NCBI GenBank assembly: GCA_010279815.1
Contig: QEOQ01000694.1
Coordinates: 458,234 to 522,233, forward strand
Reading direction: 5' to 3'
DNA length: 64,000 nucleotides
From: Brachionus plicatilis
Taxonomy: Eukaryota; Rotifera; Eurotatoria; Ploima; Brachionidae
Both the position numbers and the translations under genes were made by a program. Numbering within the stretch: position 1 is the stretch's first letter; each line of letters begins with the position of its first letter. Below are positions 44,001-55,496 of the stretch, piece after piece. Below the pieces are notes generated by a model. It had not been told where the DNA came from, ran no database searches, and was given only the letters and a program-made list of their open reading frames with translations.

Positions 44001-47000
44001 TCTTGTACCCAAACTACCGTTCCATAGGCACCACAAACAATTTTATTATTTATCAGTTCAATTTTTTTTATTCTTGCAAAAATTATGTAACTTCTTTTAG
44101 CCCTAAAATTTTGATTGTATATTTCTATCAGTGTTTTATCTCATTATGTGCAACGAGCTACCATAGGCGTCCTCTCATGTGGGACGCCTCCGCAAGCTAG
44201 TCTTGCTGTAGCTTTTTTTATAATAATAATAATAATATGTCGGACACGGTCTCTAAAACACGGACTCGAACCTCTTTTGACTAAAATATGAGAAAAAAAT
44301 TTTATTTTCTTTCTGTTTTAAAGGTTAAACATTTTCTTTTCTTGATTTGATCAAATTTTTATGTTAAGAACTTTTTCGATTAGAAATTAAATTTAGAAAT
44401 ATAAATCATAATGAATTGCTTTTTTTTTTAAATGTACGCTATTTTTGGTGCAATTTTCAAAAAATATGCTGCAATAAAGTTTTTAAAAGAAAAAAAAAAT
44501 TATTACGAATGTTTGAGTCCGTATTTTAAATTGAAGTGTAAAAAATTTAATTGATTTAAATTTTTGTAATTTTATACAATTTTCCTGTCGAGCTTACCCT
44601 GTAAATAGTCGGAATTTCATGTGAGTATTCGACCATATTACACAGTAAAACCGCATCTCTTTGTTCATTGCATTCATATTTAGTGTTAACATTTTCGTTC
44701 GCAGGAATATAGTCACAAAATGGTTGAATTGAAAGATTTCTAAAAAATATCTTAATAACATTTTAGTCGTTTTAATATTAGATTACTTTTCTCTTCGGCT
44801 ATCCATCCAACTTTTACAACTTTTTTTTACAAAATCGCATCCTAGATTAGAGCCCCACCTAAGCTCTTCAGCCATTGAATAATTTGCTATATACCAACTT
44901 AAGACAATAAAAAAATAATATTAACTAATTATTTTGAAAATAAATCAATGGGACTTCTTTATTAATTGTGGTACTGCTTTGCTAATTTTGGTAAAAAATT
45001 ATAACATTCTGGTTTTTTTATTCAACTATTAATTCAATCTATTAATTTTAAATTTATTACTTTTCTTTTTTTTTGAAAAAGATAAAAAAGAATCACGAGT
45101 AAATTAAGAGAAATAAATTTTAAGTACAAAAATTTACCATTCTGCGTTATCGATTATAAGGCAATTTTTTCAATTTTTAAAAAATTAAAATGAGCATAGT
45201 ATAAAAATTGAATTTTGGGACAAAAACAAAAAAAGTATATTAAAAATGCCAAAGTTCTGAAGAACCAAGACATGTTCTGTAAATTTTAGCAACTGATAAT
45301 CCTTTGTACCATCAAAATACTGATTCTTCGACATTCCATAAAATTCAGAGTAAAGTGAATTTTAGTACAAAAAACAAAAATACAATAAAAAAAAAACGCT
45401 ATAGAATTAATTCGGACCGAGGTAAACATGCTCTGTAAAATACAGTAACTGATACATTCTCTGTAACACCACTTAAAGTTCAGTTGGACTTTTAATATAA
45501 TATAATATCCCAAATTCAAAATTTTCTGATTTTTGCAGAATCAGTATATTTGTGGTATAAGGGATGTTTCTTTTGCTAAAATTTACCGAACATGTTTTGG
45601 TTCTTCAGAACTTAAACTTTGGCATTTTTAATATTTATTTTGTTATTGTACCAAATATTCAAATATTAAAATTCAAAATACCATAGCGATTTTGTGTAAA
45701 TTTAAATTTTTTTTCTATATTTGTTATCTTTGTTTCAACCTGAACAAAAAGTAATTACTTACCCTGTATCCTCGAGAAAAGCAAATGTTATTTTTGAAAA
45801 TACACTATTTTGCGTATAGGTACCAGTCATAGCTTCATTTTCAAACACCCTTTTTTCCCAATGAGTTAGTCGAGTACCAATATCGCCTTGATCCTCGAGT
45901 TCAGCTCCTTCCAATGTTGAACAATTGAAATGCTTTCGTACCTCAGCTAAAACTTTTGGAGTAATTAGCATTTTAATGTTCCGAGTTATCCTTTTGTTGC
46001 CAATTTTCCAATTACTTCGCTTAACATTTTGAACAACTCGACTACTAGCTTCGTACATATTAGTTCTAAAACAAATTCAAATAAAAAAAAAGGAAAAGAT
46101 TAATTTATTTTTCATCCACTTTGTATTAAATGGAGGTTTTCCAGTCGAAGGGTTCCGTTCGGTCAATGGATTTCCGTTTGCGTCTAGAAAAAAGCCAAAC
46201 AAACCTGCCGAAAACCCCTTTACAATTCAATTTAAAAAAAATTTAATATTCGATTTTTATATAAAAAAATCTTACTAAAGCATGCAGGATTTCGTGTTTC
46301 AAAGTGGCCAAAGCAGGATCAATGTCGCTTTTTTTAGTAGATACAGAGTGTGGACAAATGTTTACATATCCTCCTACCGGTCTATTGTACTTGGACTCCA
46401 ACTGACAGTAAGATGCAAAGGCAACTGTATTGCTTGCATTACAGTGTCTACTGTCTATTGCTGAAATGTACAAAATAAAGTCGGCTTTAATGCCTCCTTT
46501 TTGTTTTCCTCTATTTGTACAACTTTTATTATTAACACAATATTTACATGTCTATTAATAATTGTTAACAATTAATTAAGTAGAATTTTTAAATTTTACA
46601 TCCAAATGTTCTTCTGGGATGGTAATGTAATCGCCGCATTTGGTTGTTTCAGAACAGTCTGTTTCACAAGCAACACTTTTTGTTGAATCATCGAATACTA
46701 GCTGTAAATTTACACACGATCTTAATTATTAATTGAGATAAATAATAAGTTTTAATTAAAATGTTTATATCAAAATAAGGGTTTGGATTAACCTTCTCAC
46801 AGAAATAAAAAATAACCAATAAAATTAACATATGATTCTTGTAAATGTTTTTTACCTGCAAAGCTTAAACAATGCCCATTTAAAAAATTTTTAAACATAA
46901 TTTAAATTTCAAAAGTATTAAAATAAATTTTTCAAAAAATGATAGTCAAAAAACAAAAAGAAAGCTTTATTGTGTTGAATGATACTAATTAAAAAAATTC

Positions 47001-49879
47001 TGGTAAAAAAGTAAGTACAAGATTTGAAATTAAGTTGACTAATTCAGCTTTAAAACTAACATTATTTTACAATAAATTTTTTGATGTTGTACAATTCAAA
47101 AGAAAAGGAAGAGGCAGTAGGGTACATTTTCAAAAGAGATAAGTCATTTATTTAATTAAAAGATAAATGACTTATATAATGAGATATATAACTATTTGTT
47201 TTTTAAATCTTTTAATTAAATAAATGACTTATCTCTTTATTTTTGACAAAATAATATATCATTGTACGGCCCATTTTCAAAAAAAATATTATCTTTAACG
47301 TTCTTCTTAAAAAATTGTTATTTTCTTTTAAGGAGTTTATCAGTGTATTAAAAAGTGTTAAAAAAGCAACTTTTTTCGTTTTAAGATTTTTTCAAATATA
47401 AAGATTAGCAATTAAATGAAATTAATCAGAATTCTTTTATTTACTACTTAACAGAGTTGTTTAAAGATCCCAAAAAAAGTCTAAGTCCGGACTTTTTTTT
47501 TAAGAATTTTAAAAAATTTAAAGTCTTAGCTCGGACTTTAGAACAAAAAATAAAGTCCGGACTTAGACTTGACTTGTGACTTTTAAATAACTCTGCTAGT
47601 TAATTAATTATTTCATTTTAATTATTATTTTCAAGAATTCAATTGTAAAATTTAATGAAATTTTTAGATTATTTTTTTTTAAATGAATTCGAACAAATTA
47701 TTCCGGCTTTTAACATCTTGATAGCCACTACCCAATACTTGTTTATTAATAATAATATAATATGTCCCTTTCTATCCTAGTGGATAATGGGGAGGCGCTC
47801 ATCTCCTTTTCATGTACCTTTTTTGAGCAACGGATCCGACCTGACACAGAGGTTACTGCATCGAGTTGGTCATCTACACCGCTATTATTACCCAGTCGAA
47901 ACTTGTTTATTACTTCGATTTAATTTTATAAAATTGTAATTTAAATAGTAAAAATCAATAATAGTAATAATAAGCTACAACAGGTTAACTGTAGAGCAAG
48001 CTATTGCTTGCTATGGTAGTAATTTTGCATGTAATAAAAAAAAAAAAAAAAACATTCATATACTACTGAATGACTGGATGACTTATAGATTTTTGATTAT
48101 TTTTGGTTTTTTTAATTTGAATAATTTTTAATCACAAAATACCAGATTGATTCTGCATTAGAAACCCATGGAGTGTTTACAAGGGCTAGCTATGTGAATT
48201 TAATTTAAAATAAGATAAACTTTAAAATTTTTTAATGGAAATTGATTTCAATTTAATTCAAATAATAAAAGGATAATGACAAATCAATTCGGTGAAATGG
48301 TATATTTACACGGTGTAGTAAAACCATTTTTTTTAGAAAAAGCCATTTGCACATAGGACAGAATATGTCACAGTCACGTTATATAACCGACTCTCCATAG
48401 TTTTGTTTATATTGATTTTAAACAGTAGATTAATATTTATGGATAACATAAATATTTAGAAGCAATGATTGTAGATCCGCTATCAAACAACAGTTTATAA
48501 CGGTTATTGCAACAGTCAATTAATAATAGTATAGTAAACATTTATTTTATTGTGGAATGATTGAGCTTTACTTCCTAGTTTTTATTTATATTCATTCTTA
48601 ATCTAGCATTAAGAACTTCACTATAAATTGTAGTTACTTATTCTTTATTTTTAGTTTTTTATATTCACTCTTATTTATTAAATAAATATTTTAAAACGAA
48701 TTCGTTATCTTTTACTACGCCTAAAGTAGTGGCCAGACTTTAAGTGTAACAAATAGCTGATTTTTTTGCAAAAAATTGGTTTTACTAAAGTCGCTACAAA
48801 ATATACTATTTTTCTGAATCGACATATTTAAAATCAACTTTGGGCATCTCTTTTTATTCAAAGATCTATGGTAATTTTTATTTTAACTATTCTTTCTAGT
48901 AATTTATAGAGATATTTTTTCATATTTTTTGGCATAATAAAATATAAAAAAAAAATTTACCTTCCAAGAAGAATTGGAAAGTAGCGATATTTAACTTTTA
49001 AACTGTTTTCCCAATATTTGATAGCCTCGGGTATTAAATAATCTTTGTACAATTTTAAAATATTTGACGGAAAGCTAGTTTTAAATTAAAAAAATTATTA
49101 TTTATTTAAATTTTAATGTAATTACTCATAAAAGCTTTTGTCGTAATGAGTGTGAATGATTAAATTGGTTGGCTCGTCATAGCTAAGCTCTTTATTTATG
49201 TAAAATGGTATATGGCGATAATTTTTTGACCTTGGATGATTTCTTCTTTTGAAATTTGAAAATAACAGCTAAAAAATTTATTTGAAAAAAATTGATTATT
49301 CACAAGGCAAAAAATAAAAAATAATGAAATGACTTCAAATATAAAAAAATTTGATGTCATCATTCAAAAAATTTACTACTTATAGCATATTTATATTATA
49401 ATAGTCAAGAGGACTATTTTGAGTTAATTAAAATGAGAGAAGAATTCTATTCTATGAAAGATCTTGTATATGAAGTCACATTATCATTATTTTGTTGACT
49501 TAATAATATCTAAATAACTTTAAATTAAATTCATATTGAAAAATCTTAATAAATCTCTCTAAAGTTGAACTTTTTACAAATTTACTTTTCCAAATGGAGG
49601 CTAATTCGATTCAATAAATAAATAAATGGCATAATTTTTTATTTAATCAATTCAGAATTTCGGTTCTCAGCAACTATCAAGGAAAATTATTAAAAAAATT
49701 TCCTAAAATTTTTTTAATTTTGTTAAAAAAATCAAGCTTAGATTTAAAATAAAAATTACTTTTTCATTTTCTGGCAAAAAGTGGCAAATTTTCTTTTTTC
49801 GTACAGGTAAGCATTCGATTATTTGGGCAAAGGAATACAGTGCTATAAAGCTAACAATAAGCAGTTTTAACTCTACCAT
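41084..49879 (-). CDS. LMLN: Leishmanolysin-like (M8/invadolysin) metallopeptidase, 12 exons
   Basis: Zinc metallopeptidase of family M8; animal LMLN/invadolysin acts in cell migration and mitosis. Exons (reverse strand): 49879-49760, 49268-49126, 49074-48961, 46720-46600, 46551-46276, 46217-46120, 46065-45763, 44897-44787, 44739-44598, 43890-43573, 41544-41377, 41320-41084. All junctions are GT/AG and phases sum to 717 codons (716 aa). The signal peptide is [20 protein letters not shown]. Conserved blocks: [55 protein letters not shown] joined across an intron to [23 protein letters not shown] and EDTGWYIANYS. Zinc ligands are His252, His256 and His359, with the Met-turn at Met370. The C-terminal exon ends in a hydrophobic tail, which might be a GPI signal. 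The fourth exon needs the acceptor at 46721-46722; a nearer AG breaks the frame. Confidence 0.92.
42224..43180. mobile_element. DNA transposon remnant inside an LMLN intron
   Basis: The ends GGGTGAACTTATTTTCACGT (42224) and the reverse complement of the right end, AGGGAACGTTTATTTTCACA (43180), continue into a shared ATCTGAAAATAAA. Between them the forward strand keeps broken coding stretches: [20 protein letters not shown], and a cysteine-rich finger [16 protein letters not shown] followed by [13 protein letters not shown]-like in spacing. Flanks are A-runs, so a target duplication cannot be judged. Confidence 0.5.
43925..44290 (-). repeat. GC-richer interspersed repeat (SINE-like), copy 1
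   Basis: A segment in the LMLN intron between 43891 and 44597, richer in GC than its surroundings. On the reverse strand it includes a B-box-like GGTTCGAGTCC (about 44265-44275), an ATT-repeat, then AGCTACAGCAAGACTAGCTT, a hairpin GGCGTCCC...GGACGCC and CTATGGTAGCTCGTTGCA. Parts recur at 47755-48035. No A-box or foldable tRNA was found. Confidence 0.45.
45241..45632. mobile_element. Inverted-repeat element in an LMLN intron
   Basis: The left end TTAAAAATGCCAAAGTTCTG..AAGAACCAAGACATGTTCTG and the right end (AACATGTTTTGGTTCTTCAG...CTTTGGCATTTTTAA) form imperfect ~55-bp inverted repeats. The inner region repeats CAACTGATA/GTAACTGATA motifs. A TA flank on each side is possible (Tc1/mariner style) but the AT-rich context makes this weak. 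Confidence 0.5.
47135..47236. repeat. Perfect 29-bp inverted repeat
   Basis: 47135-47163 (AGAGATAAGTCATTTATTTA...) is the exact reverse complement of 47208-47236, with a 44-bp spacer. CATTTTCAAAA occurs just outside on both sides, so it may be the core of a small mobile element. Lies in the large LMLN intron. Confidence 0.6.
47452..47595. mobile_element. hAT-like MITE, CAGAGTTGTTT family, copy 2
   Basis: Starts CAGAGTTGTTTAAAGATCCC and ends GACTTTTAAATAACTCTG. The flanks CTACTTAA (47444-47451) and CTAGTTAA (47596-47603) match at 7 of 8 bases. The interior has AAGTCCGGACTT palindromes. Same termini as 12071-12171. Confidence 0.7.
47755..48040 (+). repeat. GC-richer interspersed repeat (SINE-like), copy 2
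   Basis: Begins after an AATAATATAATATGTC string shared with copy 1. It contains CCTAGTGGATAATGGGGAGG then CGCTCATCTCC, which resembles a tRNA D-arm/A-box region, and ends AGCTACAACAGGTTAACTG... GCTTGCTATGGTAGTAATTT followed by a poly-A run. Probably a tRNA-derived SINE, but the family is not identified. Confidence 0.45.
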
Positions 49880-52377
49880 AATGGATCCAAAAACCAGTAA
49901 ACCATTGTGACGTTCAAATAAATCAGTCTATAATTAAAGTAATGTGTTTTGAATAAAAAAATATTTTTCGACTGGGCTACAATAAAAAGAGTATGAATCA
50001 GTTAAATAATTAAGGACCTCATAATCCAGCAATAGAAAAGCTAGCAAAGTGCTGATAAGATAAATGATACGATAAGAATGGGAGCTATCTGATCAAAAGC
50101 TCTATAATTGTTTTCAATCATTGTTGGCCAGTTTATTTGCTCTAATAAATCCTCTATCAGATATTTACTATATTTAAAGTACATATTAAACCTTATAGAA
50201 CGAAATGATAATTATCATGATGGTAATAAACCTATTCACTTTAGGGCTCTTAATCGAGGATATGTTTCGATCTTAGATTTGTAAAATTTATAATTTATGA
50301 ATTTGGTTTATTATAATTCTCTAGTTCTTTTCGAACCAAATTGACTACATATATGTCTTTGCGGTATTTATGCATCGCTTCTGTATCCCTTTGTTTATTT
50401 AACTAACTTTTCGAAAAACATAATATTCTTCAAGTATGATAAATAACTGATATTTTTGTTGGTTAAATATTTTAGGCCTAGAAATAGTCTAATTATTTTC
50501 AAATTAAAAAATAATATTGATGCTAATGAAAAAATATTTATGTTTACGTTAAAAAAATGTCTACAATTAAAGATTAAAATAATATCAGATAACATGAATC
50601 TTAATGATATATTAATTAGAATTTGAATTATAAAAATTGATCCCAATTTTCTTCTGTAATTGAAATTTATCTATTTAAAATTAGTGATTATACTTAAATT
50701 TTTTTGTTTAGCCATAATTGGATCTATAAAGCTTTATGAAATTGTTTAATTATCAAAATTTCTCTTTAATAAAAAATTTAGAATTCATTTTTCTATAATT
50801 TAGGCAAAAGCTGGCATTTATTAAAGAAAAACGCAAAAAATTCAATAATTAAAAATAAATCTTTTAAGACTAAGTAAATAAATATTTTTAATTAGATCTA
50901 AATATCAAGTAAAAATAATAAATAAATTAGTTTTAATAACTGGTTATGAAATTGCTTTTAACGTTTATTTGAAATCAATATTTTTAACAAAATGTGATTT
51001 AAAAAATTTTAAAATAATTAAAAAAATTTAAAATAAAATTATTATTTTGGAACAATTTTTATGCATCCTATTTAAATGTTTGATTTCGAGATTAGTTTTA
51101 AAATTATTTTTTCTTATTAAAAATTATTAACCCTATTAAGTCGTTTTAATGCAATATTTTTGCATTCGAACAAAAATTCATAATACATCAATCCTTTCTG
51201 TAACAAAAGATAGTTTATTAAACGATTGCAAGGAAATTTTATTTTTTAAAGAAGAAAAGTTCATCCAGTGAAATGACTTGAAAAATAAAATTTCCTTGAA
51301 AATTAAGTTTTGATTTCCATAAACAAACTTTTTTTTTTTTTAGTTTTTTTTCAATTCGATCGTTTCAATTCCAAAAAACTTGAATAAATTTTTTACTATA
51401 AGGAATAATTTAATCCTATAAAATGCTTAAAAATTAACAGCTTTGCTTTATCCGAAAATATATGCCTGCAACAACTTAGCAAAGTAATTGCACAGTTGAT
51501 AAGAATACTTTTTAATGGCTTGCAAAGTGGAGAGTATTTTTCAGACTTATTTTAATGCATTAAGCAGATTTCCCTAAAATTACGAACTAAATTAGTAAAC
51601 AAGTTTTCAAGTTTTTATGAATTGAAAGATCAATTTTAAAAAAATTCACAACCCATTGTTTTTTTTCCTTAAAAATTGATTTATTGAATTTTTCAATTAA
51701 ATTTAGATACATTTTTTCATTCAAAATAATAGATGCAAAACAAAACTTTTTCCTTCCAAAAATTTTAATTAAACGCACGTCGACTCAATATTTTATAAAA
51801 TTTTAGTTTCCATATTCTTTAGGCAATTGATGTCAGATTTTAATATCATTTTTCTCTATAAAAAACTTCAAATTTTGTGCTTTGTAATTGGTAACCAAAA
51901 AATTTCTTTCATAAATATTTTAGGCCCATGAAAGCTAATAATGACTAAAATTGACAACTTTTATCAGGTAAAAAAAAACTCATCGAGTGAATGAAAGACG
52001 TTTAAGCTCACACAAGATACATTTATTTAAGTAAATGTCCCCGGAGAACATAATTTTATTTAAAAAAAAAATTAATGAAAAATGACACAAAAGATTTTAG
52101 TGACAATATAAGTGATGGTGTAAAAATATAATAGAAGGTAAATTATTTTAATGATCATAAAAACTCTGTGATCAAAAGATCAAGAGAAATCATTTTAAGC
52201 TTAGTAAATAACATAAAATATCATAAAATATTTGATTTCCAACAAACCGTACAAACATAAAATCTAAAGATTCAAACATTTGTTGTAAAAAAGAACAAAA
52301 ATCAAAATTAACCAATTTCTAAAGCTGTTTTAGTTTTGATGGAAGACCTCTTTTCAATTTTGCACCAACTTAACTAA
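49880..52377. other. AT-rich intergenic region upstream of LMLN
   Basis: 2.5 kb with no supported gene. The reverse frames at 50395-50646 and 51587-51778 are Phe/Ile/Lys/Asn-rich noise without homology or good context. Confidence 0.4.
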
Positions 52378-52384
52378 CTATTAA

Positions 52385-54400
52385 CATTATTATTATTTAT
52401 TTGTTTTTCTGTTCGAGCATAGGCTCCTTCAGATAAAAAAAAAATAAATAAATAAAATAAAATAAGATAAAATAAAATAATTAAAACAGTTTAAAAACTT
52501 TTAAATTTTAAATAAGTTATTTTTCATTTATGAATGAAAGGATGAGATACAAAAATAGTAATTAAAGAGCTGGGAGAAAAAAGAAAAAAAACAAAAAAAA
52601 AAAACAAAAAATATAGATAAGATCTTAAGAGTTAGAAAATTTTTGTATAATTAGGTAGCAGCTACATATAGGAGTGGGATTCGTAATAAATCTAGAATCA
52701 AAGCCTCTTTGATACTCCGAAACAAGTCTTTTAGTCAATGAAACTGAATAATCAAGAGCATTACGAAGGTAATTTTCTAAGAGATTGCTTAATCTGTGGT
52801 CAATTTTACTGATATTCAATTTATTTTCCGCTTCATAGAATAATGATTCAGAGGAGGTTCTGAGAGGAAGTTTTAGAATGCATCTAACAGCAGTATTTTG
52901 AATAAATTGTAACTTTTGTAAACCTGATTCGGAGAATGAGTTTTACAAAAGTTAAAACCAAGAAATTTATTAGTTTTAGAATAGGGAATTGTTTTGTTGA
53001 ACAACTGAAGTCTAAAGGTATTATTAAATTTCTTATTTTTTGTGAAAATTGTGTAGCTACATTTATTTGGGCACATTTTCATCTTCCATTTGCATAACCA
53101 TGGCTCTATTTCTTTTAAATAGTTATTTATTTCTCTTTCAATTCTTCCTGTCTTTTTAAATATGAAGAAAGTAATTAGATCATCAGCAAACAGGAGTGAG
53201 TATTTTTTGTTCGAAATATCAGCTTTGGGAACATCATTAATAAATATGCTAAAGAGTAAGGGGCTTATTACTGAGCCTTGTGGAACGCCTGCCCTAATTG
53301 GAAATGAATTTGATGTAAAGTCATTAATTTTTACCTTGAAAGATCTGTGACACAAGAATGATCGTATCCAGAGGATAAGATAGTCAGGTATTTGAGCTTT
53401 AATTAGTTTATAGAAAAGACCTTCATGCCAAACCTTATCAAATGCCTTAGAAATATCAAAAAAGAGACCGCACACCTTTTTAGATCTGCAAAAAGACTCA
53501 GATATTTTTTGAATCAAAAAGATAAGGTTGTCTGCAGTCTTCCTTAATCGTCTAAAGCCAGATTGTTCATTTGCTAGTATTTTATTATTTTCAACATATG
53601 AATAAAGTCTATTGTAAACTATCCTTCCTAACTATCCAGTAATTTTCCAAAACAACTCGTAACACTTATTGGACGATAGTTATTAGGGTCGGAAGGAAAC
53701 TCTTTTTTTTTTAAAATCATAGAAATTTTGGCGATCTTCCAAGCTTCAGGGAAAAAATCATTTTTTAAGCAAAGGTTAAAGAACTCTAGGACTCTTATTA
53801 GGAAAGGATTCGGAAGATTTTTTAGCATTTTATTATGGATTCCATCAAAACCCATTGCCGATTGATCTTTAGCTTTGTTGATAGCTTCTTTTAGCTCGGA
53901 TAGTTTAATTTCAACAAATTTAATACTCTGTTTCTTGTTAAAGTAATCATTGACAAATTTATGAACTTCTCTATCAGAACTAACATTGATAAAGTCATTA
54001 TTCAAACTAAATGTATCTTTAAGAATTTCACCAAAGCAGTTACCTATATCGATTTCTGAGTCAAAAATGCTATTTTTATACTCAAGTTTATTAATTTTGT
54101 AATATGATTTTGATTTTCTAAATTTGTTTATCTTATTCCAAAACGGTTTACTAGATTTTGGGTTTTTGCCTATTTTATTAATGAAATTTGACCAATTTTT
54201 GTTTCTAAACTCTCTTAATTTATATCTCAATTCACTTGTTAATTTGTTGTATAAAGGCCTAAATTCTGCATATTTTGATTTTAATCTTTTTGCTTTCCTT
54301 CTTTGTCTAATTGTATCAATAATGTCTCTTGGTAATGTTTGCCTAAATAATTTACAAGATTTAACTGGGATAGTTAAATCTTGTAACATTGTCTTCTTTT
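52385..54400 (-). mobile_element. 5'-truncated non-LTR retrotransposon (reverse transcriptase)
   Basis: On the reverse strand, 54389-53628 codes the linker and first RT blocks (KDQSAMGFDGIHNKMLKNLP, NYRPISVTSCFGKLL). A frame break follows at about 53635. The next frame, read from about 53620 to 52873, holds GLFFDISKAFDKVWHEG, IRAGVPQGSVISPLLFSIFI and the active-site LLFADDLITFF. After another break, 52819-52625 is the C-terminal part (NPTPICSCYLII). The 3' end is a hairpin GAGCCTATGCTC and an AAATAAATAATAATAAT tail near 52385-52430. The endonuclease half is absent. Same family as 21369-23095, with closely similar domain order and C-terminus. Confidence 0.85.
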
Positions 54401-54480
54401 ACCTTTTAAGTACTTTTTTAGGTTTAAGCTTATTTTTGAAGTTGGTAAATCGGTTGACGGTGGTAACTAATTTTTATTAA

Positions 54481-54939
54481 TTTTGTAATATTTTGATTAA
54501 ATCAATAAGATTTTTTATCACAGAAACAGCAAAAAAGTACTCCGCGTGTGTCATTGACAATTCGTTTCCCAACTCTATTTTGAACTCTACAGAACATAAG
54601 GAGAATGAGTTGGATGCGAAGCAATCGGATGGAATCAATTGGACTTAGTTAAATTTTTTTCATGTTTTAAATATTTTTTTAAGTCACCTATCTGACGGTC
54701 TTAAAAAATAATCAGTCCTGACAATTGAAATCTATCTTAATTACATTTTTTCAAATGTGAATATCTCTAATATATTATCATAAAACTTGTTAAAATTGTC
54801 AAACTTTATTAAAAAAAAATTATAAAAAGAACGATTTAAAAATAATTTTATTTTCATTAAAAATAAAATTAAAGCTAAAAATTTGAGATGTAATAGTCGA
54901 AATGACATCCACTACTAACCTAAATTGGTCTAAAAATGT
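54481..54939. other. AT-rich spacer
   Basis: Nothing recognised between the LINE and the next transposon. Confidence 0.3.
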
Positions 54940-54947
54940 ATCCGGAA

Positions 54948-55293
54948 CAGACTTGTGCGTAAGTCAATAAGTCAAAGTCAAGTCAGGGATTTGACTTAAG
55001 ATATTTTTTTTAAAAGTTAAGTAATTTGAATTGACTTTACTTCAAATGACTTGAATTTTTTTTGGGAAAGTCAATAAAAAATGGATAAAAAGCATCTAAT
55101 CCTAATTATGATTCTTTAGATTTTAATATTATTCATATTAGAAAATTAATTAGAAGATTTTTTTATCAAAATCTTTCGAAAACAAAAATTAAATTTTTTG
55201 AAATTAAGTCAATTTACAGTCAAGTCAAGTCAAATGAATTAACTTTAAAATGACTTAAAAATGACTTCAATTTTTGACTTACGCACACGTCTG
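54948..55293. mobile_element. hAT-like MITE with perfect 8-bp target duplication
   Basis: Starts CAGACTTGTGCGTAAGTCAA and ends TTGACTTACGCACACGTCTG. Both sides carry ATCCGGAA (54940-54947 and 55294-55301). The interior is AT-rich with many AAGTCA/TGACTT words. The 8-bp duplication and CAG...CTG ends fit hAT. No reading frame. Confidence 0.85.
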
Positions 55294-55496
55294 ATCCGGA
55301 AAGACTCACAACATTTTTGGTGAAAATTGATTACAAATTATAGATATTTACGTTAATTCAGTAAAAATAACAAAATTAATTTTCGAGAAAGAAAAAAAAT
55401 CGTTTTTTTTCACTATTTTGCAGTAATTCTATGTAAATACCCAAAAATAAGCTAAAAATAATTTAAACTCATTCTAATTTAAAAAAAGGTTTATTC

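Noticed and set aside
44003..44200. 65-codon forward frame in the SINE-like repeat
   Set aside because: Falls in a repeat within an intron; not protein-like.
44255..44300. Possible tRNA gene on the reverse strand (GGTTCGAGTCC)
   Set aside because: A B-box-like string only; no A-box at the right distance and no cloverleaf could be drawn.
50395..50646. 83-codon reverse frame upstream of LMLN
   Set aside because: Hydrophobic/Lys/Asn noise typical of AT-rich DNA; no homology and no flanking gene signals.
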